Notes: generated from the letters alone by a model not told the origin. Positions 11,941 through 25,305 are shown, counted from the first letter of the stretch. The stretch: DNA of 64,000 nt from Zhengella mangrovi (GCF_002727065.1 NZ_PDVP01000001.1:124001-188000); one strand, 5' to 3'. Numbers and translations are program-made.

Positions 11941-12822
11941 ATGGCGGCGCCAGCGCCCTTTGCAAAGATGAACGGACTGGGAAACCAGATCATCGTCGCC
12001 GACATGCGCGGCCGCGCCGATCGAATTGCGCCCGCCGCGGCGATTGCCCTGGCCGGCGACCCGGCAACGGCCTTCGACCAGATCATGGCGATCCACGATC
12101 CGCGCGTGCAGGGCACGGACAACTACATCGAGATCATAAATTGCGACGGCACCCAGGCACAGGCCTGCGGCAACGGCACGCGTTGCGTGGTCCAGGCGCT
12201 CGCCGCCGAGACCGGCCGGTCCGCCTTCACCTTCCAGACGCTTGCCGGAATCCTGACGGCCCAGGAGCATGCAGACGGCCTGATATCGGTCGACATGGGC
12301 GAGCCTCGTTTCGGCTGGCAGGACATCCCGCTCGCCGAGGAATTTCATGACACCCGGATGATCGAACTGCAGATCGGCCCGATCGACGCGCCCGTCCTGC
12401 ATTCTCCCTCCGTCGTGTCGATGGGCAATCCCCACGCTATCTTCTGGGTCGACCGCGACGTCTGGAGCTATGATCTCGACCGGTTCGGCCCGCTGTTGGA
12501 AAACCACCCGATCTTTCCCGAGCGCGCCAACATCTCCATCGCGCAGATCCGGTCCCGGTCCGAGGTGACGATCCGAACCTGGGAGCGCGGCGCCGGGCTG
12601 ACGCGCGCCTGCGGCTCGGCGGCCTGCGCCACGGCCGTGGCGGCCATTCGCCTGCGCCGCATGGACCGGCAGGTGACCGTGCATGTTCCGGGCGGTCCGC
12701 TGGGCATCGAATGGCGGGATGACAATCACGTTGTCATGACTGGCCCGGCAGAATGGGAATTCTCCGGGACGCTGGATCCGGCGACCGGTGCCTGGACCCG
12801 CGACACGGAAGGCGTGGCTTGA
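11941..12822 (+). CDS. dapF: Diaminopimelate epimerase
   Basis: 293 residues; converts LL- to meso-diaminopimelate for lysine and peptidoglycan synthesis. The two catalytic cysteines are in ACGNGTR (Cys76) and ACGSAACA (Cys224). The start [20 protein letters not shown] is conserved in the order, so the upstream in-frame extension was not used. The TGA stop overlaps the ATG of mtaB by one base, so the two are translationally coupled. Confidence 0.95.
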   Translation: MAAPAPFAKMNGLGNQIIVADMRGRADRIAPAAAIALAGDPATAFDQIMAIHDPRVQGTDNYIEIINCDGTQAQACGNGTRCVVQALAAETGRSAFTFQTLAGILTAQEHADGLISVDMGEPRFGWQDIPLAEEFHDTRMIELQIGPIDAPVLHSPSVVSMGNPHAIFWVDRDVWSYDLDRFGPLLENHPIFPERANISIAQIRSRSEVTIRTWERGAGLTRACGSAACATAVAAIRLRRMDRQVTVHVPGGPLGIEWRDDNHVVMTGPAEWEFSGTLDPATGAWTRDTEGVA

Positions 12823-14102
12823 TGGGTGTCGAGATCGTCACCTTCGGCTGCCGGCTCAATGCCTACGAGTCCGAGGTCATGAAGCGCGAGGCCGAGGCCG
12901 CCGGTCTCGGTGCGCTGGAAGGCGGGGCGGTGGTCATCAACACCTGCGCGGTCACGGCGGAGGCCGTCCGCCAGGCCCGCCAGACGATTCGCAAGGCCCG
13001 CCGCGACAATCCGCAGGCCCGCATCATCGTCACCGGCTGCGCCGCCCAGACCGAGGCGGAGACCTTCGGCGGCATGGACGAGGTCGATCTCGTCATCGGC
13101 AACGACGACAAGCTGAAGGCGCAAAGCTATCGCGCCCTGCCCGAGTTCGGCGTCAACGACTTCGAGAAGGTGCGGGTCAACGACATCTTCGAGGTGCGCG
13201 AGACGGCGTCCCACATGGTCGATGCCATCGAGGGCCGTGCCCGCGCTTTCGTCCAGGTGCAGAACGGCTGCGACCACCGCTGCACCTTCTGCATCATCCC
13301 CTATGGCCGCGGCCATTCCCGCTCCGTGCCGGCCGGCGGCGTGGTCGACCAGGTCCGGCGCCTTGTCGGCAACGGTTACCGCGAGGTGGTGCTGACCGGC
13401 GTGGACCTCACCTCCTGGGGTGCCGACCTGCCCGGAGAGCCGAAGCTTGGCCGCCTGGTCAGGGCGATCCTCGCCCAGGTGCCGGACCTCGACCGGCTGC
13501 GCCTGTCGTCCATCGATTCCATCGAGGCGGACGATGCCCTGCTGGACGCCATCGCGACCGAGCCGCGCCTGATGCCGCACCTGCACCTGTCGCTCCAGGC
13601 CGGCGACGACATGATCCTCAAGCGCATGAAGCGCCGCCACCTGCGCGACGACTCCATCCGGTTCTGCGAGGAGGTGCGCCGCCTGCGCCCGGACATCGTA
13701 TTCGGCGCCGACCTGATCGCCGGGTTCCCGACCGAGACCGACGCCATGTTCGAGAACACGCTGAAACTCGTGGCCGATTGCGGCCTGACGCATCTCCACG
13801 TCTTCCCGTTTTCCGCCCGCAAGGGCACACCGGCCGCCCGCATGCCGCAGGTCGAAAAGGCCTTGCGCAAGGAACGCGCCGCCCGCCTGCGCGCTGCCGG
13901 CGACAGCGCCTACGCCGCGCACCTGGCCCGCCTGGCCGGCACGTCCCAGTCGGTCCTCGTCGAGAAGCCGGGGATCGGACGCACGGCGGACTTCACCCTG
14001 GCTGCAGCCGAAGGCGAGCCCGGCACCATCCGCACCGTCGCCGTGACCGGTCATGACGGTGAGAAACTTCTGACCCGCCCGGCGCTGGCCGGCGCGGCAT
14101 AG
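12822..14102 (+). CDS. mtaB: tRNA t6A37 methylthiotransferase MtaB
   Basis: 426 residues of the radical-SAM methylthiotransferase family, which converts t6A to ms2t6A at position 37 of ANN-decoding tRNAs. The N-terminal UPF0004 domain has conserved cysteines in FGCRLN, NTCAVT and TGCAAQ for the auxiliary iron-sulfur cluster. The radical-SAM motif CDHRCTFC (Cys150, 154, 157) follows, and a TRAM-like C-terminus ends the protein. It overlaps dapF by one base and precedes ftsY by 23 bases, a conserved rhizobial order. Confidence 0.93.
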   Translation: MGVEIVTFGCRLNAYESEVMKREAEAAGLGALEGGAVVINTCAVTAEAVRQARQTIRKARRDNPQARIIVTGCAAQTEAETFGGMDEVDLVIGNDDKLKAQSYRALPEFGVNDFEKVRVNDIFEVRETASHMVDAIEGRARAFVQVQNGCDHRCTFCIIPYGRGHSRSVPAGGVVDQVRRLVGNGYREVVLTGVDLTSWGADLPGEPKLGRLVRAILAQVPDLDRLRLSSIDSIEADDALLDAIATEPRLMPHLHLSLQAGDDMILKRMKRRHLRDDSIRFCEEVRRLRPDIVFGADLIAGFPTETDAMFENTLKLVADCGLTHLHVFPFSARKGTPAARMPQVEKALRKERAARLRAAGDSAYAAHLARLAGTSQSVLVEKPGIGRTADFTLAAAEGEPGTIRTVAVTGHDGEKLLTRPALAGAA

Positions 14103-14125
14103 GCCAACCAGCGACAGGAACAGGC

Positions 14126-15601
<1,476 letters not shown>

Positions 15602-15705
15602 TTGGCCGCGCTTCCGGCACTGGCAATTGCCGGGTCGAACGACTAGGTGAAGCGGATGGCCGCCCGGCGTGCCGCCGCATGATGGAAACGAACTGGAAGG
15701 CAATC

Positions 15706-16359
15706 ATGTCCGAACCGGTATTCGAGCGCGATCCCGGCGATCCCAAGCGCAAGGAAATGAACCCTCTGCTCAAGCTGGCACTGGAAGTGGGCCCGCTGAT
15801 GGTCTTCTTCTTCGCCAACGCGCGCGGCGAATGGCTGGCCGCCCGCTTCCCCGTGCTCTCCGACCTTGGCGGTCCGCTGTTCATCGCTACCGGCCTGTTC
15901 ATGGCGGCGACCGCCATCGCCCTTGCCACGTCCTGGGCACTGGTCCGCACGCTGCCCATCATGCCGCTGATCTCCGGCGTCATCGTCTTCGTCTTCGGCG
16001 GGCTGACCCTGTGGCTGCACGATGAAACCTTCATCAAGATGAAGCCGACCATCATCAACACCCTGTTCGGCCTGGTCCTGCTCGGCGGGCTGGTCTTCGG
16101 GAAATCCCTGCTCGGCTACGTCTTCGACAGCGCCTTCCGGCTCGACGCCGACGGCTGGCGCAAGCTGACCCTGCGCTGGGGGCTGTTCTTCCTGTTCCTG
16201 GCCATTGCCAACGAAGTGGTCTGGCGGCTGTTCTCCACCGACACCTGGGTGGCCTTCAAGGTCTGGGGCATCATGCCGATCACGCTGGTTTTCACCATGA
16301 GTCAGATGCCGTTGATCATGAAGCATTCGCTCGAGGAACCGGAAACGCCCGGCGAGTGA
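15706..16359 (+). CDS. yciB: Inner-membrane septation protein YciB/IspA
   Basis: 217 residues with five to six hydrophobic segments. The motifs [20 protein letters not shown] near the N-terminus and [16 protein letters not shown] in the middle are typical of the YciB (intracellular septation protein A) family, implicated in cell-envelope synthesis and division. The ATG at 15706 is chosen over an in-frame ATG at 15679 because GGAAGG lies 5 bases ahead of it. It follows ftsY after about 100 bases and is probably cotranscribed with it. Confidence 0.9.
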   Translation: MSEPVFERDPGDPKRKEMNPLLKLALEVGPLMVFFFANARGEWLAARFPVLSDLGGPLFIATGLFMAATAIALATSWALVRTLPIMPLISGVIVFVFGGLTLWLHDETFIKMKPTIINTLFGLVLLGGLVFGKSLLGYVFDSAFRLDADGWRKLTLRWGLFFLFLAIANEVVWRLFSTDTWVAFKVWGIMPITLVFTMSQMPLIMKHSLEEPETPGE

Positions 16360-16803
16360 TCAGTTCACGCGCCGCGCGGCATGGGCCTGGCAGACCGTAC
16401 CGAGCGCCGGCCCTGACAGGCTGAACGATTGCACGCAGACCCGGTAGCGATGCGACGGTGCATCGCCGAAAGGCACGAACACCGTCACCTTGCGAAAGGC
16501 GCCCGGCTGCAGCACCGCTTCGATCGGCCTTACCTCGGCCGCGAGCGGCTTTCCATCGGCCGAAACGACGGAGAAAACACGCCGTACCGGCGCGGCGCCC
16601 GCATTGCGGCTGATGAACTGGAGACCGGATTCATCGGAAAAGCTGACGCTGCTGGCCGAAACGACGGTCAGCGCGGTCCGGCCCCGCTCGGGAACCTGGC
16701 CGGAAAAGGAGACCGAGGCGGAGCCCGCCATCGCCGGCCCGGCAGCGATGGCAAGACCCAGTGCCGCCACCATTCCCGTTTTCCTGGCCCGCATGAACGC
16801 CAT
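16360..16803 (-). CDS. Exported protein of unknown function, two C-terminal cysteines
   Basis: 147 residues from the ATG at 16803 (GGGAAG 6 bases ahead). A signal peptide (MRARKTGMVAALGLAIAAG, cleavage near AMA/G) leads into an all-beta-looking domain with many Ser/Val alternations and two cysteines near the end (YRVCVQSF, GTVCQAH) that could form a disulfide. I recognise no family. It converges with yciB, with the two stop codons directly adjacent. Confidence 0.65.
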   Translation of the reverse strand: MAFMRARKTGMVAALGLAIAAGPAMAGSASVSFSGQVPERGRTALTVVSASSVSFSDESGLQFISRNAGAAPVRRVFSVVSADGKPLAAEVRPIEAVLQPGAFRKVTVFVPFGDAPSHRYRVCVQSFSLSGPALGTVCQAHAARRVN

Positions 16804-16978
16804 CACCGCTTCCCGCATCATGGTTAACGCGCTGTTAACCTGCCTCGTCGGGAAAGGCGTTGCAAGCGGCATGCCATGGCAGGATGCCCGGAATTCACCG
16901 CTGGAAGCGGGCAATGATGGCGGGCGATTGGCGTTTCGCGATCCGGATTGCGAACGCTGTACCAGGCCGGGACGCGGG

Positions 16979-17521
16979 TCAGCGTCTCAGGTTGGCACTT
17001 TCTCCGGGCGGATTGGAGAAGGGCGCGCCGCCCTCGCCGTTCTGGATTGCGCGTTCGGCCGCGAGCATCCAGTGGACGGTCGGAAAGGCGATCTCGTCAT
17101 AGGGGATCTCGTCCCAGCCATAGAGCGCGACTTCCGCGCTTTCCGGCCCGGCGGCGATCGCGGGGTCGTCCAGCGTGGCCCGGTAGATGAGTTGCACCTG
17201 GCTGATGCGCGGGACGGAATAAACCGCCAGCAGGCTCTCGATGCGGATCGCCGCGCAGGCTTCCTCCAGCGCTTCGCGCGCCGCGCCGGCCTGCGGCGTC
17301 TCGCCCAGTTCCATGTAGCCGGCCGGCACTGTCCAGAAACCCGAGCGCGGCTCGATGGCGCGCCGGCACATCAGGATCTTGCCCTCGTGCCGGACCACGG
17401 AACCGACCACGATCTTCGGGTTCTGGTAGTCGACGAAGCCGCAATGGCCGCAGACCCGACGTTCCAGGGAATCGCCATCGGGAACGCTGAAATGAAACCG
17501 CACCGGAAGATCGTCTGTCAT
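16979..17521 (-). CDS. NUDIX hydrolase with N-terminal zinc ribbon
   Basis: 180 residues. An N-terminal half zinc ribbon (RRVCGHCGFVDYQNPK) precedes a NUDIX domain with the box GYMELGETPQAGAAREALEEACA (printed here as GYMELGE...REALEEACA), in which the usual last glycine is cysteine, a common variant in this subfamily. Such proteins hydrolyse nucleoside diphosphates linked to another group, often ADP-ribose or NADH; the substrate here is not determined. The start at 17521 gives the family N-terminus MTDDLPVRFHFSVP. It is divergent from the lectin-like gene by about 120 bases. Confidence 0.85.
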   Translation of the reverse strand: MTDDLPVRFHFSVPDGDSLERRVCGHCGFVDYQNPKIVVGSVVRHEGKILMCRRAIEPRSGFWTVPAGYMELGETPQAGAAREALEEACAAIRIESLLAVYSVPRISQVQLIYRATLDDPAIAAGPESAEVALYGWDEIPYDEIAFPTVHWMLAAERAIQNGEGGAPFSNPPGESANLRR

Positions 17522-17641
17522 GCACCGTTTATAGGGCGGTGACGTGCGGCGCGCCAGCACCGAACGCTTGACGAAAACGCCAGTCGGCGTAGCGTCATCG
17601 AAGCGGCACGCCCCGCCGCGTTTCGATCCAGGAGCCTTTCC

Positions 17642-18164
17642 ATGAGGATGATTGCCACCGCTGCGGCGGGCCTGCTTGCAATGATGACGGCCGTTCAGGC
17701 GCAGCCCGTCGTCGACGGGATCTATTACACGCTCTCGACCGAGTTCCGCGGCCCGGACATGCGCCTCGACGTGGTCAACGGCGGCCCGCTGGACAACCTG
17801 ACCCACCTCGTCCCGGCCGAGGACGTTTCAGGCCAGTACTGGCACTTCATCGACGAGGGCAATGGCTACTACCGCCTGACGACCATGTTTCGCGGCGAGG
17901 ACATGTGCCTCGATGTGTTCAACGGCGGCGACCGCAACAACCAGGTTCATCTGACCCAGTGCGGCAACTATTCAGGCCAGTTCTGGCTGATCTCCGGCGA
18001 CGACAGCGGCTATTTCCGCCTCACGACCCAGTTCAGGGGCCCCCGACATGTGCCTCGACATCTTCAATGGCGGACCCGACAACAACATGCCGCACCTGAC
18101 CGGTTGCGCGAACTATTCCGGCCAGTTCTGGGAAATCGCGCCGACCGATATGCAGGTGCAGTAG
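17642..18164 (+). pseudogene. Secreted three-repeat RICIN-like protein, interrupted by a one-base frameshift
   Basis: A signal peptide (MRMIATAAAGLLAMMTAVQA) is followed by three similar units of about 45 residues, each with an LTTxFRGxDMCLDVFNGG-like core and a SGQFW end, as in ricin-type beta-trefoil lectins. The third unit changes frame at GGGGCCCCC (18036-18044). Removing one base restores DMCLDIFNGGPDNN through NYSGQFWEIAPTDMQVQ and a TAG at 18162. As written, translation continues to 18301 antisense to ccmG and loses the repeat. An intact product would be 173 residues. It could be a real frameshift or a homopolymer sequencing error. Confidence 0.8.
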
Positions 18165-18186
18165 TGGCAGCACCGGCTCTGGGGCG

Positions 18187-18771
18187 TCACTGCGCCGCCA
18201 GGGCCTTTTCGATTTCCGGCATCAGCCGGTCGCGGATGACCTCCGGCGTGAACGGTCCGGTCTGCTTCCACAGGATCGTGCCGTTCCGGCCGACGAGATA
18301 GGTCTCGGGCACGCCGTAGACGCCCCAGTTGATCGCCGCGCGGCCCGTCTGGTCGACGCCGAGCATGGTGAAGGGATTGCCGAGGTCGCTCAGGAAAGAG
18401 CGCGCTTGCGCCGGCTTGTCCTTGTAGTTCAGCCCGACGAGTTCGAAGCGGCCGTCCTTCTGCAATTCCATCAGCAGCGGATGTTCCTGCCGGCACGGCA
18501 CGCACCACGATGCCCAGACGTTGACCAGCGAGACCTTGCCTTTCAGCGCTTGCGTCGAGAACCCGGGAAGATCGACTCCCTCCAGCGGCGGCAGGTCCGT
18601 TTCCGGCGCCTCGGTTCCGATCAGCACGGAGGGCACGATGGAAGCGTCCTCGCCCGAAAGGAGCTGCATCAGGAAGACACCCGAGAGGGCCACGAACAGG
18701 ACGAGCGGAAGGATCACCAGCCAGCGGCGCGCGCCGCCGGCCTCGTTCTGCGCCCCGGTTTCGTCGCTCAT
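18187..18771 (-). CDS. ccmG: Cytochrome c biogenesis thioredoxin CcmG/DsbE
   Basis: 194 residues; membrane-anchored periplasmic thiol reductant that prepares apocytochrome c cysteines for haem attachment. One N-terminal transmembrane helix (WLVILPLVLFVALSGVFLM) is followed by a thioredoxin fold with active site WASWCVPC and the cis-proline region GVYGVPETYLV. The start at 18771 is 8 bases downstream of the ccmD stop. It is the last gene of the ccmABCDG run. Confidence 0.93.
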   Translation of the reverse strand: MSDETGAQNEAGGARRWLVILPLVLFVALSGVFLMQLLSGEDASIVPSVLIGTEAPETDLPPLEGVDLPGFSTQALKGKVSLVNVWASWCVPCRQEHPLLMELQKDGRFELVGLNYKDKPAQARSFLSDLGNPFTMLGVDQTGRAAINWGVYGVPETYLVGRNGTILWKQTGPFTPEVIRDRLMPEIEKALAAQ

Positions 18772-18778
18772 TGCACGG

Positions 18779-18937
18779 TCATCCCTTGTCGGAGCGCCGG
18801 CGAACGCCGCGCGCTTCCAGTTCGGCCAGTTCGCGGCGCCGCGCGCGCATGTCGAGAATGATCCACGCGGCCAGCCCGCCAAGGGCAACCACGGTCATGG
18901 CATAGGCAGCGAAGACATAGGCGGCATGATGTCCCAT
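18779..18937 (-). CDS. ccmD: Haem exporter protein CcmD
   Basis: 52 residues, small enough to be missed by most gene callers. One transmembrane helix (AAYVFAAYAMTVVALGGLAA) is followed by a very basic, Arg-rich cytoplasmic tail (DMRARRRELAELEARG). This pattern, and its position between ccmC and ccmG with 12- and 7-base gaps, identifies CcmD, which releases haem-loaded CcmE from the CcmABC complex. Confidence 0.9.
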   Translation of the reverse strand: MGHHAAYVFAAYAMTVVALGGLAAWIILDMRARRRELAELEARGVRRRSDKG

Positions 18938-18949
18938 CGTGTCCGCTCC

Positions 18950-19717
18950 TCAGGCGTCGGCGCGGCGCGCCGCGATCCGGCGCATCGCGATCACCCTGCG
19001 CCGCCAGATCTCGGTGCGCATGGCCATGAAGTGCAGCGCGAAGAACAGCACCGTGAACGCCACCGCCATGATCATCAGCGGCCACAGCATCGACGGGTCG
19101 ATCGTCGGTCCGCCCATCCTGAACACCGCGGCAGGCTGGTGCAGCGTGTTCCACCAGTCGACCGAGAACTTGATGATCGGGATGTTGATGAAGCCGACCA
19201 GCGTCACGATCGCCGCCGCGCGGGCGGCCTTGGCCGGATCATCCATGGCCCGCGTCAGCGCGATGATGCCGAGATACATCAGGAACAGCACGAAAACCGA
19301 GGTCAGCCGCGCGTCCCAGACCCACCAGGTGCCCCACATAGGCTTGCCCCAGACCGAGCCGGTGAACAGCGCCAGGAAGGTGAACACCGCGCCGATCGGC
19401 GCCGCCGCCTTGGCCGAGACATCGGCCAGCGGATGCCGCCAGACCAGCGTGCCGATCGAGGAGATCGCCATCACCGTGTAACACATCATCGACAGCCAGG
19501 CGAAAGGCACGTGGATGTACATGATCTGCACGGTGATGCCCTGCTGGTAGTCCTCAGGTGCCGTGAACGACATGTAGAGGCCGGTCGCGAGAAGCACGCC
19601 GGCAAGTCCCAGCAGCCACGGGATCAGGCGATCCGCCAGCGCGATGAAGCGTGTGGGATTGGCCAGCCGCGTGAACCAGCCCGCCTTGGCATCGGGCAAT
19701 GTCTGTGTTTCGCTCAT
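18950..19717 (-). CDS. ccmC: Haem exporter membrane protein CcmC
   Basis: 255 residues with six hydrophobic segments. The tryptophan-rich haem-handling signature WGTWWVWDARL and flanking histidines (IHVPFAW near the second helix) are those of CcmC, which presents haem to CcmE on the periplasmic side. The start at 19717 (MSETQTLPDAKAGW) is preferred over an in-frame extension. It follows ccmB after 70 bases. Confidence 0.94.
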   Translation of the reverse strand: MSETQTLPDAKAGWFTRLANPTRFIALADRLIPWLLGLAGVLLATGLYMSFTAPEDYQQGITVQIMYIHVPFAWLSMMCYTVMAISSIGTLVWRHPLADVSAKAAAPIGAVFTFLALFTGSVWGKPMWGTWWVWDARLTSVFVLFLMYLGIIALTRAMDDPAKAARAAAIVTLVGFINIPIIKFSVDWWNTLHQPAAVFRMGGPTIDPSMLWPLMIMAVAFTVLFFALHFMAMRTEIWRRRVIAMRRIAARRADA

Positions 19718-19787
19718 GACGCCTACATATCGGTTTCGCACCATATGGGCAATTGATTGCGATCATCGTGTGGCGGGAAAGCCCGCG

Positions 19788-20453
19788 TCAATCCGTCCCG
19801 CCCTTCAGTGCCGCGCCGGCGGCCACCGGTCCGAGCACCGCGAAGAACAGCGTCAGGGCCGACAGGATCAGGAACGGCGGCCAGAACGGGTCCGGGTCGT
19901 TGACGGCGCCGTAGGCCGCGGACACGCCGAAGATCAGCACCGGGATCACGAAGGGCAGGATCAGCACGGAGACGAGCAGCCCGCCGCGCGGCAGCGCCAC
20001 GGCCACCGCAGCGCCCACCGCGCCGATGAAGGTGATGGCCGGGGTGCCGGCGGCGAGCGTCAGCGTCGCTGCGCCGATACCCACGGGCGTCATGTTCATG
20101 AACAGGCCGAGCAGCGGCGCCGCGATGACCAGCGGCAGCACGCTGGCCGTCCAGTGCGCCAGGCATTTCACGAACACGGTGAGCGCCAGCATGTGCCGGT
20201 CGCGCGCGATGATGACCAGGTCCAGCGCGCCGTCCTCCCGGTCCGCCTGGAAAAGCCGGTCGAGCCCGAGCAGCGCCGCCAGCAGGGCGCCGATCCACAG
20301 GATGGCCGGCCCGATCCGCGCCAGCAGGTTGAGGTCCGGCCCGACGCCGAAGGGGATCACGGCGACGACCGCGAGATAGAAAAGCAGGCCGACCAGCGCA
20401 CCACCCCCGGCGCGAACGCCCAGTTTCAGGTCGCGGATGAAAAGAGCTAGCAT
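19788..20453 (-). CDS. ccmB: Haem exporter permease CcmB
   Basis: 221 residues, six predicted membrane helices, starting MLALFIRDLKLGVRAGGGAL, the family signature. It pairs with CcmA to form the ABC-type unit of the system I cytochrome c machinery. Its start overlaps the end of ccmA by seven bases, implying coupled translation. Confidence 0.94.
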   Translation of the reverse strand: MLALFIRDLKLGVRAGGGALVGLLFYLAVVAVIPFGVGPDLNLLARIGPAILWIGALLAALLGLDRLFQADREDGALDLVIIARDRHMLALTVFVKCLAHWTASVLPLVIAAPLLGLFMNMTPVGIGAATLTLAAGTPAITFIGAVGAAVAVALPRGGLLVSVLILPFVIPVLIFGVSAAYGAVNDPDPFWPPFLILSALTLFFAVLGPVAAGAALKGGTD

Positions 20454-21064
20454 CGCGTCGTATGCTCCCCCATGTCGAAGGAGCGGACCTTGTCCAGTCC
20501 GAGCGGGATATGCGTGGCGGCGATGATCATGCCGCCGTCCTCCATGTGCGCTTCCATCAGGGCTGCGAACTGGCGTTCGGAGGCCTTGTCGAGACCCGCC
20601 GTCGGCTCGTCGAGCAGCCAGATCGGCCGGTAGGAGACCAGCAGCTTGGCGATCGCGATCCGGCGCCGCTGGCCGGTCGACAGGTAGCCGAACGGCAGGT
20701 GCCCGATGGTCTCCAGCCCGACCATCTCCAGCGCTTCGGCGACGGGCATGTGCTCGTGCCCTTGGAACGATTGCCAGAAATCGAGGTTCTCGCGCACCGT
20801 CAGGGCCGGTTTCATGGCGTTCTGGTGCCCGAGGTAATGCTGGGCCGCCTCCAGCGTCGGGAATTCGTCGGTCGGCGCCTCCAGCAGCACCTCGCCCTCG
20901 GCCGGTTCCAGCAGGCCCGCGATCACGCGCAGCATGGTCGACTTGCCCGATCCGTTCGGTCCCGTCACCACCAGTCCCTCGCCTTCGCCGAGCGAAATCT
21001 CGACATCCGAGAAGATGATCTCGCCGCCGCGTTCGCCGGCGAGGCCTCTTGCCACAAGCCGCAT
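20447..21064 (-). CDS. ccmA: Haem exporter ATPase CcmA
   Basis: 205 residues of ABC ATPase: Walker A GPNGSGKST (35-43), signature LSTGQRRR, Walker B PIWLLDEPTAGLD. ATP hydrolysis by CcmAB drives release of haem-CcmE. The ATG at 21064 gives the normal CcmA N-terminus; the open frame continues far upstream but has no family similarity. It is the first gene of ccmABCDG and diverges from acnA across about 300 bases. Confidence 0.94.
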   Translation of the reverse strand: MRLVARGLAGERGGEIIFSDVEISLGEGEGLVVTGPNGSGKSTMLRVIAGLLEPAEGEVLLEAPTDEFPTLEAAQHYLGHQNAMKPALTVRENLDFWQSFQGHEHMPVAEALEMVGLETIGHLPFGYLSTGQRRRIAIAKLLVSYRPIWLLDEPTAGLDKASERQFAALMEAHMEDGGMIIAATHIPLGLDKVRSFDMGEHTTRC

Positions 21065-21144
21065 CCTCGTCCCTTTTCTGTGCGGGCCAGCGGGCTCGTC
21101 CTGCGACGGATGCTGCAGCGCCCGAAAATATGCCTTTGGTTGGT

Positions 21145-21173
21145 CTGGCATCCTTCTACAAAATTCCCTATAA
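21145..21173 (+). promoter_or_regulatory. Candidate acnA promoter
   Basis: CTGGCA (21145-21150), a 17-base spacer and CTATAA (21168-21173) lie in the only AT-rich part of the ccmA-acnA intergenic region. The transcript would start about 180 bases ahead of the acnA start codon. Nothing else in that leader stands out. Confidence 0.5.
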
Positions 21174-21361
21174 GCCCGGCAACCATGCCAGCGGCCGGCG
21201 TGGCAACCCTTTTTGCGCCGTACCCGGAAGCCATTGATGCCCAACATGGTTTTCGCGGGGCCGGACAGCGGAAATGGCCGCACCCGCACCTTCCCCACCG
21301 CGTCCGCGCGGCCAAGAGGCGTCCGCCCCGTTCGGCAGAATGATTGAGAACGAGGTCGCAC

Positions 21362-24055
<2,694 letters not shown>

Positions 24056-24088
24056 GCCACGACGCTGAAAAGATGCCTTTGAAAACGA

Positions 24089-24119
24089 CCGCCGGGGCAC
24101 CCAGCCCCGGCGGTTTTTT
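24089..24119 (+). terminator. Intrinsic terminator after acnA
   Basis: CCGCCGGGGC pairs perfectly with GCCCCGGCGG around an ACCCA loop and is followed by six T residues, 34 bases after the acnA stop. Confidence 0.93.
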
Positions 24120-24238
24120 CGTGTCCTGATGAAAGCTCGCGTGAAAGTGAGTTTTCATTGATATGCTGGAGAATTATGTCGGAGGAGCAGCCGCGGTTCC
24201 CGGGCGGCGTCAAGAAACTTGAGGGAGGCACCCTGTCC

Positions 24239-24982
24239 GTGAAACGGCTCGTCCTTTCGATCCTGTTCGCAATCCTTGCCGGCATGCCCGCCATGGCCGG
24301 AAGCAGGACCGCGGCAGTCGTCGAACTGTTCACCAGCCAGGGCTGCTCGTCCTGCCCGGTCGCGGACAAGTATCTCGGCGAGCTTGCCCGCCGCGATGGC
24401 GTCGTGGCGCTCGCCTGGCATGTCGATTACTGGGATTATCTCGGCTGGCGCGACACGCTCGGCGCACCGGCCAGCACCGAGCGCCAGGAAGCCTATCGGC
24501 GCGCGCTCGGCAACTCGTCCAAGTACACGCCACAGATGATCATCAACGGCCGCAGTGACGTCGCCGGCTCCCATCGCACCGAGGTCGAGAAGCGGATCGC
24601 CGCGCTGCCGGACGCTCTTCCCGTGCCGGTCAGCATGAAGAACCATGACGGCGCGCTCATGATCGATATCGGCGCGGGAACGCCGGCCGATGCCAACGTC
24701 ATGCTGGTCTGCTACGAGCCACCGCGCACGGTATCCGTGGCGAGGGGCGAAAACAGCGGCCGCAAGATCACCTACTGGAACGCGGTGACGAGCGCACAGA
24801 CCGCCGGCATGTGGCACGGATCGGCTTCGACCATCGAACTGCCGCTGTCCTCGCTGCACGTCAGCGCCGGCGGCGGATGCGCCGTCCTCGTTCAGGACAT
24901 GGTCGCCAAGGGCATGCCCGGCCGCGTGCTCGGCGCCGCATCGCTGACCTTCGACACCACGGGCGCGCTGACCCGGCCGTAA
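24239..24982 (+). CDS. DUF1223 thioredoxin-fold secreted protein
   Basis: 247 residues from GTG at 24239 (GAGGGAGG about 10 bases ahead), starting with a signal peptide VKRLVLSILFAILAGMPAMA. The mature protein opens with VVELFTSQGCSSCPVADKYL, a CxxC redox-like motif that defines DUF1223, and has YWDYLGWRDTLG and PQMIINGR further on. The family is widespread in alphaproteobacteria and its function is unknown. An ATG at 24176 with GGAG ahead is an alternative start that would add a 21-residue leader. The stop codon lies inside the A-run of the minus-strand terminator. Confidence 0.82.
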   Translation: MKRLVLSILFAILAGMPAMAGSRTAAVVELFTSQGCSSCPVADKYLGELARRDGVVALAWHVDYWDYLGWRDTLGAPASTERQEAYRRALGNSSKYTPQMIINGRSDVAGSHRTEVEKRIAALPDALPVPVSMKNHDGALMIDIGAGTPADANVMLVCYEPPRTVSVARGENSGRKITYWNAVTSAQTAGMWHGSASTIELPLSSLHVSAGGGCAVLVQDMVAKGMPGRVLGAASLTFDTTGALTRP

Positions 24983-25016
24983 AAAAAAGGGCATCCCGCC
25001 CGGCAGGCGGTAGCCC
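24981..25016 (-). terminator. Minus-strand intrinsic terminator with U8
   Basis: On the minus strand GGGCTACCGCC and GGCGGGATGCCC pair with one internal mismatch around TGCCG, followed by eight T residues (24988-24981). It faces the DUF1223 stop codon. No minus-strand protein gene lies directly upstream of it, the nearest being the acetyltransferase that ends at 25718, which is why a small RNA is proposed. Confidence 0.8.
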
Positions 25017-25113
25017 GGAATGGATGTTGCCGAGAATGGTCCGGTCTGGCGGCGACCATGGGCGGGGGGCTTGGGGGTTACGGCCACCACCCGACCGGAC
25101 CGTCTCAGGCAAC
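24981..25113 (-). ncRNA. Candidate small RNA between DUF1223 and DUF2794
   Basis: Read on the minus strand this 133-base segment folds into a long hairpin followed by a terminator. Pairing runs GUUGCC (25113-25108) with GGCAAC (25031-25026), GAGA with UCUC, GGUCCGGUC with GACCGGACC, then GGUGGUGGCC (25091-25082) with GGUCGCCGCC (25057-25048), around a 24-base C-rich loop. Three pairs in the last stem are G-U on the minus strand but C-A or A-C mismatches on the plus strand, so the fold is strand-specific. The U8 terminator at 24981-25016 is on the same strand. No promoter is obvious and the family is unknown to me. Confidence 0.6.
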
Positions 25114-25305
25114 GAGTGCAGCGTCGTGCCGATTTGCGGCCTCAGCTTGTCCAGAAAACGGCGAAAAGGTGGCTGGCTTTCACGAATGTCGGTCGCTTTG
25201 TTTCAGAAGTTCATCATGTAGCGTCCGGCGCGTCCTTCTCGGTATCGCTTGCATTTGCCTGGATGAAACGGCAGGCTGTCATGAAAGTGATACAAAGGAG
25301 CGAAC

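Noticed and set aside
18165-18301. C-terminal extension of the lectin-like ORF
   Set aside because: It is the out-of-frame continuation after the frameshift and is antisense to ccmG.
24176-24238. Upstream ATG start for the DUF1223 protein
   Set aside because: It has a fair ribosome site, but it puts a 21-residue polar stretch before the signal peptide; the GTG at 24239 gives a standard exported N-terminus. Not fully excluded.
24981-25113. 6S RNA or signal-recognition-particle RNA at the small-RNA locus
   Set aside because: The fold has no large symmetric central bubble as in 6S and lacks the conserved SRP tetraloop and asymmetric loop; it is also shorter than usual 6S RNA.
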